From: a virus
Direction: 5' to 3' (one strand)
DNA length: 24,301 nt
IMG/VR virus record: IMGVR_UViG_3300037963_000040
Location: 1-24,301 of that record
Positions 13,742 through 23,300 of this stretch are shown piece by piece. Below the pieces are notes generated by a model. The model did not search any database. It saw nothing but the letters and a program-made list of their open reading frames with translations, and was not told the DNA's origin. The stretch's first letter is position 1, and every line of letters begins with the position of its first letter. The position numbers were made by a program, and so were the translations under genes.

Positions 13742-16700
13742 TGACTTTTACACCAGCAAACAACGACATAGGCTTTGAAAACGAAGAGAAGCCTACTGTA
13801 GATATAGGCATAGATCAGAAGCTTCAAGAAGTAGGATATGAAGATGAAACAACTGTTGATACAACAGAAGAACAGCAGCCAGAAGTTGAGTTTGAAAATG
13901 TCTTTGATAATAAAAAAATATTTAATATGGATAAAAGTTGGATAGATTGGGATACAGAATATAACTTTAGTGATTACACAAATACTTTTTTACAAGATGG
14001 AGAGGAACCTTTTGATTTATATGCAGAACCAAATGATAAGACAAGAAATATATTCAATAAAACTATACTCTTTACAGATGGAGAAGATACTGTACCAAAC
14101 ATAGAAGCACGTTTAAAATTTTTAAGTGTTTATGATTTTATAAAAGGTAATCAGTTTACTAACTTAGGTTTTAATAACAAACCCATTAAAGGTTTAAGAG
14201 ATAGACAACAGTTTTTTAAATTAATAAAACAAGAAACAGGTTTTACAGGCGAAGAGTTTTTAGGAAACAAGATACCTAGAGAAAAAGTAGAAACCGAAGA
14301 GTTCCAAAATGGTCTTGCAAATGTAATGAAACATTATGAAGACAAAGGTTTTACTATCAATATGCTTGAAGCTGATGACGAGTCGCAACTAAATAAATTA
14401 GCAAAAGGTATGGGTATAGAGATAGGTGTAGGTATAACAGCAGATTATGTATTTGCACCTTTGCTTTTAGGTAATGGTTGGTCTAAAGCTATATATGCTC
14501 TTGGTCAATTTGCAGTAGGTTATACAGCAGACATAGAATCACAAAAACAACAATTAAAAACAGAAGACAGAGTAAATTTTAAACCTGACCAAAGAAGAGC
14601 TATTGCAGCAGGTTTTACACAAATTATTCCTTTTGGTGTTACATTAAAAGGACCAAAAGGAATTGTAGCGTCAGCAGGTTATGGTGGAACGATTGCTACT
14701 ACTGAAACTTTTTTAAGAGATATATTAGGAGATGACGTAACTTTAGATGAATATTACGCTTCGTTTGGTTTAGGTGCTACTTTTGGTGGTACTTTAAAAA
14801 CTTCTATAGAAGGTTTAGATAAAGTATTTACTAAATATAAAAACTTTAGATACGACAAAATAAACAACATATTTAACTTAAACAAAAAAGATGTTCAAGT
14901 TGTAGAGGAAGCAACAGAAAATATAACCAAAGCAAATAAAGTTTTAAAGAATGATATAGAAAGTAAAGGAGAAAATTACGACAACATTGGAGAAAAGTTA
15001 AAGAACGAAGGTTCTGGTACAAGTAGTCAAACAAATACAAAACCTATAGATGGTTCTGTAAGAACATATATAATGCCTAGTCAATTTAAAAGAGATAAAC
15101 CTAGGTATGGAGATGCACCAATAGTTTTTCAATCTGATTTTGATAAGATGGCTTGGTATTTAAGATACAAAAAAACAAAATATTCAAAAAATGCAGATAA
15201 AATTTTAGAAAGTTTTATTAGTCAAGGTTTTACAGAAGCAGAAATAAGACAGCATGGCACAAACTTACATGAAAAAATAAAACAAATAGTTATTGATAAA
15301 ACAGGTTCAGCACAAGCAGGTCGAGGTAACACAGTAGGACTAACAATAGAAGTACCTGCTGATGCTAAATATTCCCAAGAAGTACAGACAAGTATTACTG
15401 GCAAAAAACAAAACTTAGGCGATCTTACAAAAAATCCTCAATCAGTTGCTTTTATTAAAGAATTTAAACCAAGACAACAAGAATTAGTAGAATCAATAAT
15501 TAGACAGTTAAAAGATGAAGATGTTTTTGTAGGCTCTAAAAGCCAAGTACAAACAAGGCTTGAAGGTTTAGGTATGTTTGATAAAGGAGTTGTTAAGTTA
15601 TCTAATACAAGTGCGATAAAAGAATATGCAGAGATGTATGCAAAGATGTATAACCTAGTTCCTAGTGATTCTTTAAATTTTGCAGTTGCACAAGTTATAA
15701 CACTAGCAACAGAAAATGTAGCTAATAAGAACCAAATAATGATGGACCTTATTAAGACAAAAGATTCTGCAAAGATACAAAAAAGTATTGATGATTTGTT
15801 TGAAGCACTAACAGATGTAGAAGAATGGTTAACACTAGGTCTGCCACTAAGGACACAAGCAGGTAGAACTGTTAAGTCCTTTGGTATGAAGACAGAGCAA
15901 GGTATAGAAGGCAAGACAGTTGAAGAGATAACAGGTATGACACCTGCTGAGAAAGCTGCTGCTACTGCTAAAGTACCTGAGTTACAAATAGATATTGATG
16001 ACGCAATATCAAGAAATCAATTATTAAAAACTAGACTTACAGAAGCTTTAGAAGAAGCTACAAAAACAGGAGATTATTCAAAGTTAAATCAAGCAGCAGT
16101 TACTTTAAAAGCAGCAAGTGGTGATCCTAGAAAACTTGTTGCAATACAAAATCAAGATGCTATATCTACTTCACTTATAAAAGGATTAGACAAAGGTGCA
16201 AGAATTTTAAATGAGATTGGTATTAATGCTGTTCTTTCTGGTCCTAATACACAAGCAATAAATTTATATTCTGGTGCAATGATGACATTTATGAAAGCAA
16301 TGAATAATTTTGTAGGTGCTAGTAGTGTTACCGAGTTAAGGGCAGCACAACAATATATGTCTTATTTATTTTATAACTTAGATTTTGGTGTAAATGCTTG
16401 GAAAAGATCATGGGATATGGAAGATAATTTTATTAATGTTGGAAATGTTAAAGGAGATACAGGCCAACGATTTATCATATCTTCGGATTCTAGTTTTTGG
16501 CCTTTAAGAGCTTATGACGAGTTTGGAAGAATTATAAGACTTCCTAGTAGATTAATGACAGCTAATGATGCTTTAATACAAGCACCTAATATTATTGCTG
16601 CTACTGCATTTGAAGCTTTTAATGAAGGTGTTGGTAGAAATTTAGAAGGAGAAGATTTAACAAAATATATAAAAGGAACTGTAGATGGTGTTATATCTTA

Positions 16701-18582
16701 TTTACTTAGAGGTCAAGAAGGAACTTTAGGTAGAATTGATCCATTAGATGAAGGAGTAGTTGGACCAAGACAACTACAACCAACTGATGCAGTAATACAA
16801 AGAATACTTACAAGAGCAAAAGAAGTTGGCAAAACTATTACGTTTACTCAAGACATAAGAACAGACAGTTATTTTGGTAAAGGTGCAAAGTTTATAAATG
16901 ATGCAGCTATAAACAATCCAGCAGTTAGATTTTATTTTAAATTTACAAGAACTCCAACCAATATGTTTTTAGAAACTGCTAGATACTTGCCAATAGTAAA
17001 TATGCCAATACAAGTAGATTTACCAAATGGACAAAGGGTAAACATAAATGTAGTAAACCAAGCACTTCTACCTGATATGGTTGCTGACTTAAATAGTCCA
17101 GACCCTTATGTTCGTCAACAGGCAAATGGTCAAATAAGAATGGGTGCTGCACTTGGTACTTTAATGTTATTTCTAACTAATAAACAATTTGAAGATGTAG
17201 ATGACGAATATAAAAAAGAGTTTTTAACAGGTGGTGGTCCTAATTTTTATACCAAAGAAGGTGCTGCACAATGGATTTCTATGTATAAAAATGGTTGGAG
17301 ACCTTATAGTAAAGCTGTTTTACAGTATGACGAGAATGGCGATCCTTTGCTAAAAAATGGTAAGCCTGTATATATCTATAAGAGTCTTGAATTTATACCT
17401 GACCCACTAGCTTCTTTAGTAAGAACTTGGTTAGATTTTGCAGAAATGCAACCTTGGTTATACGAAGGTGATCTTGATGCTGAAGGAGTAGCAGAATATG
17501 TAGGAACTTGGTTTGCTTTTGTTGGTCGTAATATGTTTGGTAAAACATATACAAGTCAAATATCAGAGCTATTAAAAATTCTTTCAGCAGGTGGACAACT
17601 AACTGAACAAGGTATAGATGAAGGTTTGAAATATCGAGACAAAAAACTTCTTGATTATATTGGTAGGCAAGTATCCGCTAACTTCCCTTATTCAAGTTTG
17701 TTTAAAAGACTTGCAAGAGTGCCAGCAGCGATAAAAGAAACAATGGGATTTACTGAAGAAGATGCTAAAGCCTTATTTGAGTCAACAGGCGATCCTACAC
17801 AATTAAGAAAATTTATAAAACGTGATTCAAAAACATACTCAGGAGATGGTGCTAATGAAAGCTTGCCATATAGTGACGAAGATTTTAATAAAGCAAATTT
17901 TGTAATTCAAGCTCTTGAAAATACAGTAGATAAGATGTTTAAAGAAATCGTACCTTTAAATGTAGGAGGTAAACTTCCTTCACAAGTAGAGCATATAACT
18001 AATAATGTAGTAACTTATCCACGCAAGGAAGGAGGTCTTTTTCAATTTATCTACAATAGACCTATAGGAGAAAGTCAAAACTTTTTAGTTCTTGATGTGC
18101 AAGCTGAGATAGGTAAAATGTTACCTCCACCGCCAGATATTATTAGAGGATCAGTATTACCTAATTTAAGATCAGCAGAGTTTATACCAAAAAAATTAGA
18201 TAGAAATGAATACAATGATCTAAAAAAAATAACAAACGTAATAGAACTAAAATATAAAGGTAAAGATATGAATATAAAAGAAGCTATCAATGCAGAAATA
18301 AATACACCTTATATACAATCACTTAGAAGTACTATTAAAAATAATGGCTTACAAAGTGAAGAAGGACAAAAAGCAGCAGAACTTATATTCCAATCATTAT
18401 CAAAAATAAATACCAAATATATAAAAGCAGGTATGATAGAGTATATGCGAACTGAAATGACACAAAAAGATATTGATAATAGAATAAATGCAGTTGAAGA
18501 AAAGAATCAAAACTTTAATGATGTATTGCTTAAAGAGTTTGATAAACTTAACTTAGGTACATTTAACAATAGTTCCTTTTAA
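13741..18582 (+). CDS. gp16: internal virion protein D (T7 gp16-like)
   Basis: A 1613-residue protein, the largest in the window, in the gp16 slot (T7 gp16 is 1318). In T7 gp16 is the inner-core protein that crosses the envelope, pulls in the first DNA and carries an N-terminal lytic transglycosylase. Here the N-terminus is an acidic disordered stretch (DETTVDTTEEQQPEVEFENV, residues 36-55) and I see no transglycosylase motif, so wall digestion may lie elsewhere (see gp15). A hydrophobic Gly-rich region GMGIEIGVGITADYVFAPLL (about residues 223-242), continuing with ALGQFAVGYTAD, could be membrane-active. The C-terminal half contains the VRFYFKFTRTPTNMFLETAR block (about 1061-1080) common in marine gp16-like proteins. 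The assignment rests on order, size and this block. Confidence 0.87.
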   Translation: MTFTPANNDIGFENEEKPTVDIGIDQKLQEVGYEDETTVDTTEEQQPEVEFENVFDNKKIFNMDKSWIDWDTEYNFSDYTNTFLQDGEEPFDLYAEPNDKTRNIFNKTILFTDGEDTVPNIEARLKFLSVYDFIKGNQFTNLGFNNKPIKGLRDRQQFFKLIKQETGFTGEEFLGNKIPREKVETEEFQNGLANVMKHYEDKGFTINMLEADDESQLNKLAKGMGIEIGVGITADYVFAPLLLGNGWSKAIYALGQFAVGYTADIESQKQQLKTEDRVNFKPDQRRAIAAGFTQIIPFGVTLKGPKGIVASAGYGGTIATTETFLRDILGDDVTLDEYYASFGLGATFGGTLKTSIEGLDKVFTKYKNFRYDKINNIFNLNKKDVQVVEEATENITKANKVLKNDIESKGENYDNIGEKLKNEGSGTSSQTNTKPIDGSVRTYIMPSQFKRDKPRYGDAPIVFQSDFDKMAWYLRYKKTKYSKNADKILESFISQGFTEAEIRQHGTNLHEKIKQIVIDKTGSAQAGRGNTVGLTIEVPADAKYSQEVQTSITGKKQNLGDLTKNPQSVAFIKEFKPRQQELVESIIRQLKDEDVFVGSKSQVQTRLEGLGMFDKGVVKLSNTSAIKEYAEMYAKMYNLVPSDSLNFAVAQVITLATENVANKNQIMMDLIKTKDSAKIQKSIDDLFEALTDVEEWLTLGLPLRTQAGRTVKSFGMKTEQGIEGKTVEEITGMTPAEKAAATAKVPELQIDIDDAISRNQLLKTRLTEALEEATKTGDYSKLNQAAVTLKAASGDPRKLVAIQNQDAISTSLIKGLDKGARILNEIGINAVLSGPNTQAINLYSGAMMTFMKAMNNFVGASSVTELRAAQQYMSYLFYNLDFGVNAWKRSWDMEDNFINVGNVKGDTGQRFIISSDSSFWPLRAYDEFGRIIRLPSRLMTANDALIQAPNIIAATAFEAFNEGVGRNLEGEDLTKYIKGTVDGVISYLLRGQEGTLGRIDPLDEGVVGPRQLQPTDAVIQRILTRAKEVGKTITFTQDIRTDSYFGKGAKFINDAAINNPAVRFYFKFTRTPTNMFLETARYLPIVNMPIQVDLPNGQRVNINVVNQALLPDMVADLNSPDPYVRQQANGQIRMGAALGTLMLFLTNKQFEDVDDEYKKEFLTGGGPNFYTKEGAAQWISMYKNGWRPYSKAVLQYDENGDPLLKNGKPVYIYKSLEFIPDPLASLVRTWLDFAEMQPWLYEGDLDAEGVAEYVGTWFAFVGRNMFGKTYTSQISELLKILSAGGQLTEQGIDEGLKYRDKKLLDYIGRQVSANFPYSSLFKRLARVPAAIKETMGFTEEDAKALFESTGDPTQLRKFIKRDSKTYSGDGANESLPYSDEDFNKANFVIQALENTVDKMFKEIVPLNVGGKLPSQVEHITNNVVTYPRKEGGLFQFIYNRPIGESQNFLVLDVQAEIGKMLPPPPDIIRGSVLPNLRSAEFIPKKLDRNEYNDLKKITNVIELKYKGKDMNIKEAINAEINTPYIQSLRSTIKNNGLQSEEGQKAAELIFQSLSKINTKYIKAGMIEYMRTEMTQKDIDNRINAVEEKNQNFNDVLLKEFDKLNLGTFNNSSF

Positions 18583-18584
18583 TC

Positions 18585-21500
18585 ATGGCTACTAACACCA
18601 CAGCAACAGCAACTACACATACTGGTAATGGTAGTACCAATAACTTTGCAATATCTTTTTCGTTCTTAGCCAATAATGAAGTAGATGTAACAGTAGCAGG
18701 GGTCTTAAAAACATTAGATACTCATTACACGATTAGCGGATCAACAGTTACCTTTACTTCTGGTAACACCCCTGCCAATGGTGCTGCTGTTAAGTTTCAA
18801 AGAGATACAAATATAAGTGCAAAGAAAGTAGATTTTCAAGATGGTAGCGTTTTAACAGAAACAGATTTAGATACAAACAGCGATCAGGTATTATTTGCTC
18901 AACAAGAAATTACAGATAAATTAGGTGGTATTGAAGAAGGAGCTACCGCAGATCAGACAGCAGCAGAGATTAGAACATTAGTAGAGAGTGCAACAGATAG
19001 TAATGTCTTTACTGACGCAGATCATACGAAGCTTAATGGTATAGAAACTGCTGCTACAGCAGATCAAACCGCAGCAGAAATAAGAACACTTGTTGAAAGT
19101 GCTAGTGATAGCAACGTGTTTACTGATGCTGACCATACTAAGTTAAATGGTATAGAAGCAGGTGCAACTGCTGACCAAACTGCTGCTGAAATAAGAACGC
19201 TAGTAGAATCAGCTTCAGATTCTAATGTATTCACAGACGCAGACCATAGCAAACTAAATGCTATAGAAGCAGGTGCTACCGCAGATCAAACCAATGCAGA
19301 GATCAGGGCAGCAGTAGAAGCTGCTTCTGATAGTAACGTCTTTACAGATGCCGACCATACCAAACTTAACGCTATTGAAGCTAATGCTACAGCCGATCAA
19401 ACTGCTAGTGAAATCAAGACTTTATACGAATCAAACAGCAATACAAATGCTCTTACAGATGCAGAAAAAACAGTTATTGATGGTGTTACTGCAAACACAA
19501 GTGAACTAAATAAATTAGATGGTTTTACAGGTTCTACTGCTGATCTAAACCAAGTATCAGGAATGTCTAAGCAGACCACTATTACCAATAGTGATAGTCA
19601 CTTTCCTACTTCTGGTGCTGTTGTAGATTTTGTTGCTAACCAGATAGCACCTGTTGGTGGACTAGAAGTTATAGCAGATGAAGATAGCTTCCCTACAACA
19701 CAGCCAGTATCAGGTGTTGTTATAAGTATTAGTAATGCTGATGGCTTAGTTATAAATAGCTCTGGTGTTGCAACAAACGCTAGAACAGTAGGCAATGGAA
19801 GCGATAACGTAACTATTAATAATTTTCCTACAAGTCTAAGAAGTAAAACATTATCTAATGAATTAGGCTTGCTTGTCAGTTCTACAGGTGCAAGTCAGAT
19901 ATATAACTACCATAAGTTATTAGCAAAAGAAACAGATGTTTTACAGCTATCAGATGATATAAATGATTTTGGTAATAGATATAGAGTCGTATCACAAAAC
20001 CCTACAAGTGATAATGATGCAGGGGATTTAATATTTAATACTTCTACTTCAAAGTTATTAGTATATAACGCAACGTCAGGTGCTTTTGAAGAAGCACAAT
20101 CTGTTGGTAACTTCTTTATATCTACACTTAGCCCTGCATTTAATGGAAGCGTACAGGACTTTACTATTACAAACGCACCAAGTAATGCACAGCAAATAAT
20201 TTTAAGTATCAATGGTGTTATACAAAAACCTAATGCTGGTACATCTACACCTTCAGAAGGTTTTGCTTTGTCTGGCAGCACAGTTAAGTTAGCTGCTGCA
20301 CCTGCTAGTGGGTCAGACTACTTTGCAATAGTTCTTGGTTCTACTGTAAACATTGGTACACCAAGCAACAACACAGTAACGTCTGCAATGATCGTTGACG
20401 GAAGTATTGTCAATGCAGACATATCAAACTCTGCTGATATTGCTGGTAGCAAACTGAGCCTTGTATCTACATCATCTACTGCTGGTGTTATTGTCAAAGG
20501 TGATGGTTCTTCTGATGGATATTTACAACTTAACTGTAGTCAGAATAGTCATGGTATAAAACTAAAATCTCCACCACATTCAGCATCACAAAGTTATACC
20601 CTTACGTTTCCTTCCGCTATTATTAATGGTGCATTTTTAAAAACAGATGCCAATGGTAATTTAAGTTTTGCAGCAGTAAATACTGATCTGGTAAATGACA
20701 CATCACCACAGTTAGGAGGTAACTTAGATACTAATGGCAATAATATTGTTTTTGGAGATAGTGGTGGCACATCAGATGATCGTTTAGTATTTGGTGCTTC
20801 TTCAGACTTACAAATTTATCATAATGGAAATAATGGTGACTCAGCGATTGTAAATAGTACAGGTGATTTATATATAACTAATAACGGAGATGACTTATTT
20901 TTACAAGGTTTAGATGATGTTGTTATAAAAACGCAAGGTGGTGCAGATGTATCAATTCAATGTTTTGGAAACGGAGCAGTAGAGCTATATCACGACAACG
21001 CAAAACGTTTTGAAACAACCAGTTCAGGAGTTTCAATTACTGGCGATCTTGGAATTGGTCTATCAGCAGCAGCAGCAGGGTATAGCAGAAATGCACAAAT
21101 ACATGGTTCAGGTAATGGTGCAGCTTTAAAATTAACTGACCAAAATACTGGAACTGGAAATGGTGATGGTTTTGATTTAATTGGTTATGACGTACATGGT
21201 TATGTTTTTCTCCGAGAAACTGGCAATTTGTATTTTGCTACTTCTGGTACTACTCGTGCGTATTTTACGTCTAGCGGAGATTTTTTACCAAACACTGATA
21301 ATAGTTATAGTTTAGGTTCTTCATCAAATCGTTGGGCAAATATTTACACCAATGACCTTAACTTATCTAACGAAGGTCATGGTAATGACGTTGACGGAAC
21401 TTGGGGAAGTTATACTATACAAGAAGGTGCAGAGGATTTATTCTTGATTAACAAACGCAATGGTAAAAAGTATAAATTTAATTTAACGGAGGTAAACTAA
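18585..21500 (+). CDS. gp17: tail fibre protein (T7 gp17-like N-terminus)
   Basis: A 971-residue tail fibre. Residues 1-114 are the T7 gp17-type tail-attachment domain (NNFAISFSFLANNEVDVTV; TLDTHYTISGSTVTF; VKFQRDTNIS; VDFQDGSVLTETDLDTNSDQ, then VLFAQQEITDKLGG). Residues 115-299 are five tandem 37-residue repeats (IEAGATADQTAAEIRTLVES, SDSNVFTDADHTKLNG) probably forming the shaft. Later come beta-rich phage-fibre blocks (DLQIYHNGNNGDSAIVNSTG near 745; QIILSINGVIQKPNAGTSTP near 541). The end, NDVDGTWGSYTIQEGAEDLF then LINKRNGKKYKFNLTEV (about 934-970), is a common cyanophage-type fibre terminus. No S74 chaperone is visible. It is expressed right after gp16 and its stop overlaps the next ATG. 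Confidence 0.93.
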   Translation: MATNTTATATTHTGNGSTNNFAISFSFLANNEVDVTVAGVLKTLDTHYTISGSTVTFTSGNTPANGAAVKFQRDTNISAKKVDFQDGSVLTETDLDTNSDQVLFAQQEITDKLGGIEEGATADQTAAEIRTLVESATDSNVFTDADHTKLNGIETAATADQTAAEIRTLVESASDSNVFTDADHTKLNGIEAGATADQTAAEIRTLVESASDSNVFTDADHSKLNAIEAGATADQTNAEIRAAVEAASDSNVFTDADHTKLNAIEANATADQTASEIKTLYESNSNTNALTDAEKTVIDGVTANTSELNKLDGFTGSTADLNQVSGMSKQTTITNSDSHFPTSGAVVDFVANQIAPVGGLEVIADEDSFPTTQPVSGVVISISNADGLVINSSGVATNARTVGNGSDNVTINNFPTSLRSKTLSNELGLLVSSTGASQIYNYHKLLAKETDVLQLSDDINDFGNRYRVVSQNPTSDNDAGDLIFNTSTSKLLVYNATSGAFEEAQSVGNFFISTLSPAFNGSVQDFTITNAPSNAQQIILSINGVIQKPNAGTSTPSEGFALSGSTVKLAAAPASGSDYFAIVLGSTVNIGTPSNNTVTSAMIVDGSIVNADISNSADIAGSKLSLVSTSSTAGVIVKGDGSSDGYLQLNCSQNSHGIKLKSPPHSASQSYTLTFPSAIINGAFLKTDANGNLSFAAVNTDLVNDTSPQLGGNLDTNGNNIVFGDSGGTSDDRLVFGASSDLQIYHNGNNGDSAIVNSTGDLYITNNGDDLFLQGLDDVVIKTQGGADVSIQCFGNGAVELYHDNAKRFETTSSGVSITGDLGIGLSAAAAGYSRNAQIHGSGNGAALKLTDQNTGTGNGDGFDLIGYDVHGYVFLRETGNLYFATSGTTRAYFTSSGDFLPNTDNSYSLGSSSNRWANIYTNDLNLSNEGHGNDVDGTWGSYTIQEGAEDLFLINKRNGKKYKFNLTEVN
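18927..19481 (+). repeat. five tandem 111-bp (37-residue) repeats in the tail fibre
   Basis: Units start at 18927, 19038, 19149, 19260 and 19371. The first four encode nearly the same peptide, the fifth is degenerate. Between units 2 and 3, 34 of 37 residues are identical, but 21 of those 34 use a different synonymous codon, including three serines switched between AGY and TCN. Between units 1 and 2, 18 of 34 identical residues use different codons. The repeat is therefore strong in protein and weak in DNA. Confidence 0.95.
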
Positions 21501-21916
21501 TGTCTATATTTATAGGTGGTAATGGTTCTGCTAATGAATTACATGATTACGAAGAAGGTACTTGGACACCAACAGCACATGGATACACAGCAAGCAACAC
21601 TACTAATAATTGTTTTTACACAAAAATTGGTAGATTAGTTATTGCTAGTTTTAGAATGACTTGGCCATCTTTAACAAGTACTACTTATGCTGAAATAAGA
21701 GGATTACCTTTTACAGCAAGATCACAAGCTAGTTATACGCAGGGTGGTGCATTTTCTGAAACCAACGACAGAGCAGATTTAAGTGTTATAGTTGCACAAA
21801 GTACTACTGTTTGTTACATTCTAGATTGCACCGATAGTGGTGTAGTGACTCAAAGTATAAGTAACGTATCTGGAAAAGACTTTAGAGGAAATATTATATA
21901 CTTTACAGATGCTTAG
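21500..21916 (+). CDS. stand-alone C-terminal fibre module (putative receptor-binding protein)
   Basis: A 138-residue protein beginning MSIFIGGNGSANELHDYEEG and continuing TWTPTAHGYT. The block DYEEGTWTPT (residues 16-25), then FYTKIGRLVIASF (39-51), TTYAEIRGLPF and a C-terminal beta-rich stretch are the same module as the end of the downstream 446-residue protein (from its residue 308). Here it has no attachment or shaft domain; even the short linker before DYEEGTW (GNGSANEL) resembles the linker in the larger protein (DTAAANAL). GGAGG (21488-21492) precedes the ATG, which overlaps the fibre stop by one base, so it is probably translated with the fibre and may bind its tip or act as a receptor-binding subunit. 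Alternative: a remnant of a fibre gene rearrangement. Its TAG stop is the first triplet of a 31-bp direct repeat. Confidence 0.8.
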   Translation: MSIFIGGNGSANELHDYEEGTWTPTAHGYTASNTTNNCFYTKIGRLVIASFRMTWPSLTSTTYAEIRGLPFTARSQASYTQGGAFSETNDRADLSVIVAQSTTVCYILDCTDSGVVTQSISNVSGKDFRGNIIYFTDA

Positions 21917-21944
21917 ACCGAAGCTAAGTCTATAAACTAAGCCT
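21914..21944 (+). repeat. 31-bp direct repeat, copy 1 (upstream of the second fibre gene)
   Basis: Identical to 23301-23331 except one base (A at 21926, C in the other copy). It starts with the TAG stop of the 138-residue gene, contains TAGAC/GTCTA as a 5-bp hairpin around CGAAGCTAA, and runs through TATAAACTAAGCCT. The two copies flank the 446-residue fibre gene. Confidence 0.95.
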
Positions 21945-21959
21945 TTACTAAACACTATT

Positions 21960-23300
21960 ATGGCATTAACAAAAGTATCAACAGATGGTGTCAAAGATGA
22001 TGCCATAACATCAGGTAAAATCCCTGCAAACGCAGTAGGAGCTAGTGAACTGGCAGACAACGCAGTTGACACTAATGCCATAGCAAACAACGCTGTGACC
22101 GCAGGTAAGACAAGCGGAGTGCAGACAACAATAAACAACAACGCAGATAACAGAGTTATTACTGGCTCTGGTACTGCTAATACTTTAAATGGTGAGTCAA
22201 GTGTAGTTATAGATGCAAACGGAAAATTAGGTGTAGGTAATACAAATCCAGCAGATTTTGATGCTTACGCTGACCGCCTAGTTGTAGGTACTACATCAGG
22301 AAATAATGGAATGACTATTGTTGCTGGTAGTAGTAATAGCTCATCTATTTATTTTGCTGATGGTACATCTGGTGGTTCTCAAAAAAATGCTGGAATAGTT
22401 GATTACAACCATAGTACTGACAATATGCGATTTGCAACAGCAGCAAGTGACGCTATGGTTATAGATTCGTCTGGAAGAGTTGGGATACAAGGAACTCCAA
22501 ACAGTTCTAACTTTGGTGCAAAATTACAAGTACGAGAATCAGGTCAATCTGCAACAACTATAACAGCATTATTTGGTGCTAACGAAAATGCTTCTGGTAC
22601 AACAGGAGGAATTTCTGATAATACAAACAAAGCCTGTCGCATAGGACTACCGCATTATGATACCGACCAAAAAGCTGCAAATATGTTTGTTGGTTATGCA
22701 GGTAGTGGAGTAAATGAATTATATATTGGTGGTGGTACTGGTGTTATGAATGGAATGACTTCTGTTCGTATATATGCTGATAGTTCAAGTTCTGTTAATA
22801 ATGGTGGAAACCAAGTAGCACGTTTTGATTCTGACGGATTAAAGTTTGGAACTGACACCGCAGCAGCCAACGCACTTGACGACTATGAAGAAGGAACTTG
22901 GACTCCAACAATTAGAGGAACGAATGGCACAGGAACAGGTGGTGGCAGTAACTATGGGTACTACACAAAAATTGGGAATGTTGTTCATGCTCATGCAACT
23001 GTTCATTGGACAAATATGAGTGGAACTACAGCTACTGTTACACAAATTTTGGGTTTACCTTATGCAACTAAAAATGCTACTAACTATAGATCATCCCAAA
23101 TGCTTTGCGGCCAATTAGTTGGTGTTCATAATGGTGCTGATAATGGTATGAATATAGGTTTAACAGTTGATGGCAACCAATCTTATGCATATGTAATAGG
23201 AATAAATGGATCATCTACATCAGGTTATAACTACACACATACACCAACAATACTTAATTCTGGAATTATTTTTGGATTTTCATTAACTTATCTAACATAA
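21960..23300 (+). CDS. second tail fibre-like protein
   Basis: A 446-residue fibre-like protein. The N-terminus (MALTKVSTDGVKDDAITSGK; ASELADNAVDTNAIANNAVT, about residues 29-48) is the repeated A-D-N-A-V-x-x-x-x-I pattern frequent in marine phage fibres. The middle has VVIDANGKLGVGNTNP and VIDSSGRVGIQGTP repeats typical of shaft beta-structures. The C-terminal module from residue 308 (DYEEGTWTPT; YYTKIGNVVHAHA; QILGLPYAT) is shared with the 138-residue protein just upstream. No T7 gp17 attachment domain is present, so it may attach via another fibre or the nozzle. There is no Shine-Dalgarno. The gene lies between two 31-bp direct repeats, which suggests a mobile or exchangeable receptor-binding cassette. 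Confidence 0.85.
   Translation: MALTKVSTDGVKDDAITSGKIPANAVGASELADNAVDTNAIANNAVTAGKTSGVQTTINNNADNRVITGSGTANTLNGESSVVIDANGKLGVGNTNPADFDAYADRLVVGTTSGNNGMTIVAGSSNSSSIYFADGTSGGSQKNAGIVDYNHSTDNMRFATAASDAMVIDSSGRVGIQGTPNSSNFGAKLQVRESGQSATTITALFGANENASGTTGGISDNTNKACRIGLPHYDTDQKAANMFVGYAGSGVNELYIGGGTGVMNGMTSVRIYADSSSSVNNGGNQVARFDSDGLKFGTDTAAANALDDYEEGTWTPTIRGTNGTGTGGGSNYGYYTKIGNVVHAHATVHWTNMSGTTATVTQILGLPYATKNATNYRSSQMLCGQLVGVHNGADNGMNIGLTVDGNQSYAYVIGINGSSTSGYNYTHTPTILNSGIIFGFSLTYLT

Noticed and set aside
15438-15914. 158-residue open frame on the minus strand inside gp16
   Set aside because: It is the antisense shadow of a long, clearly coding + frame; it has no ribosome site or recognisable motif. 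The same applies to minus-strand frames at 19907-20281, 21821-22141, 5453-5764 and 23903-24169.
18927-19481. Regular repeats that could suggest a CRISPR-like or tandem regulatory array
   Set aside because: The period is 111 bp, fully in frame, conserved in protein but not in DNA; it is a fibre shaft repeat.
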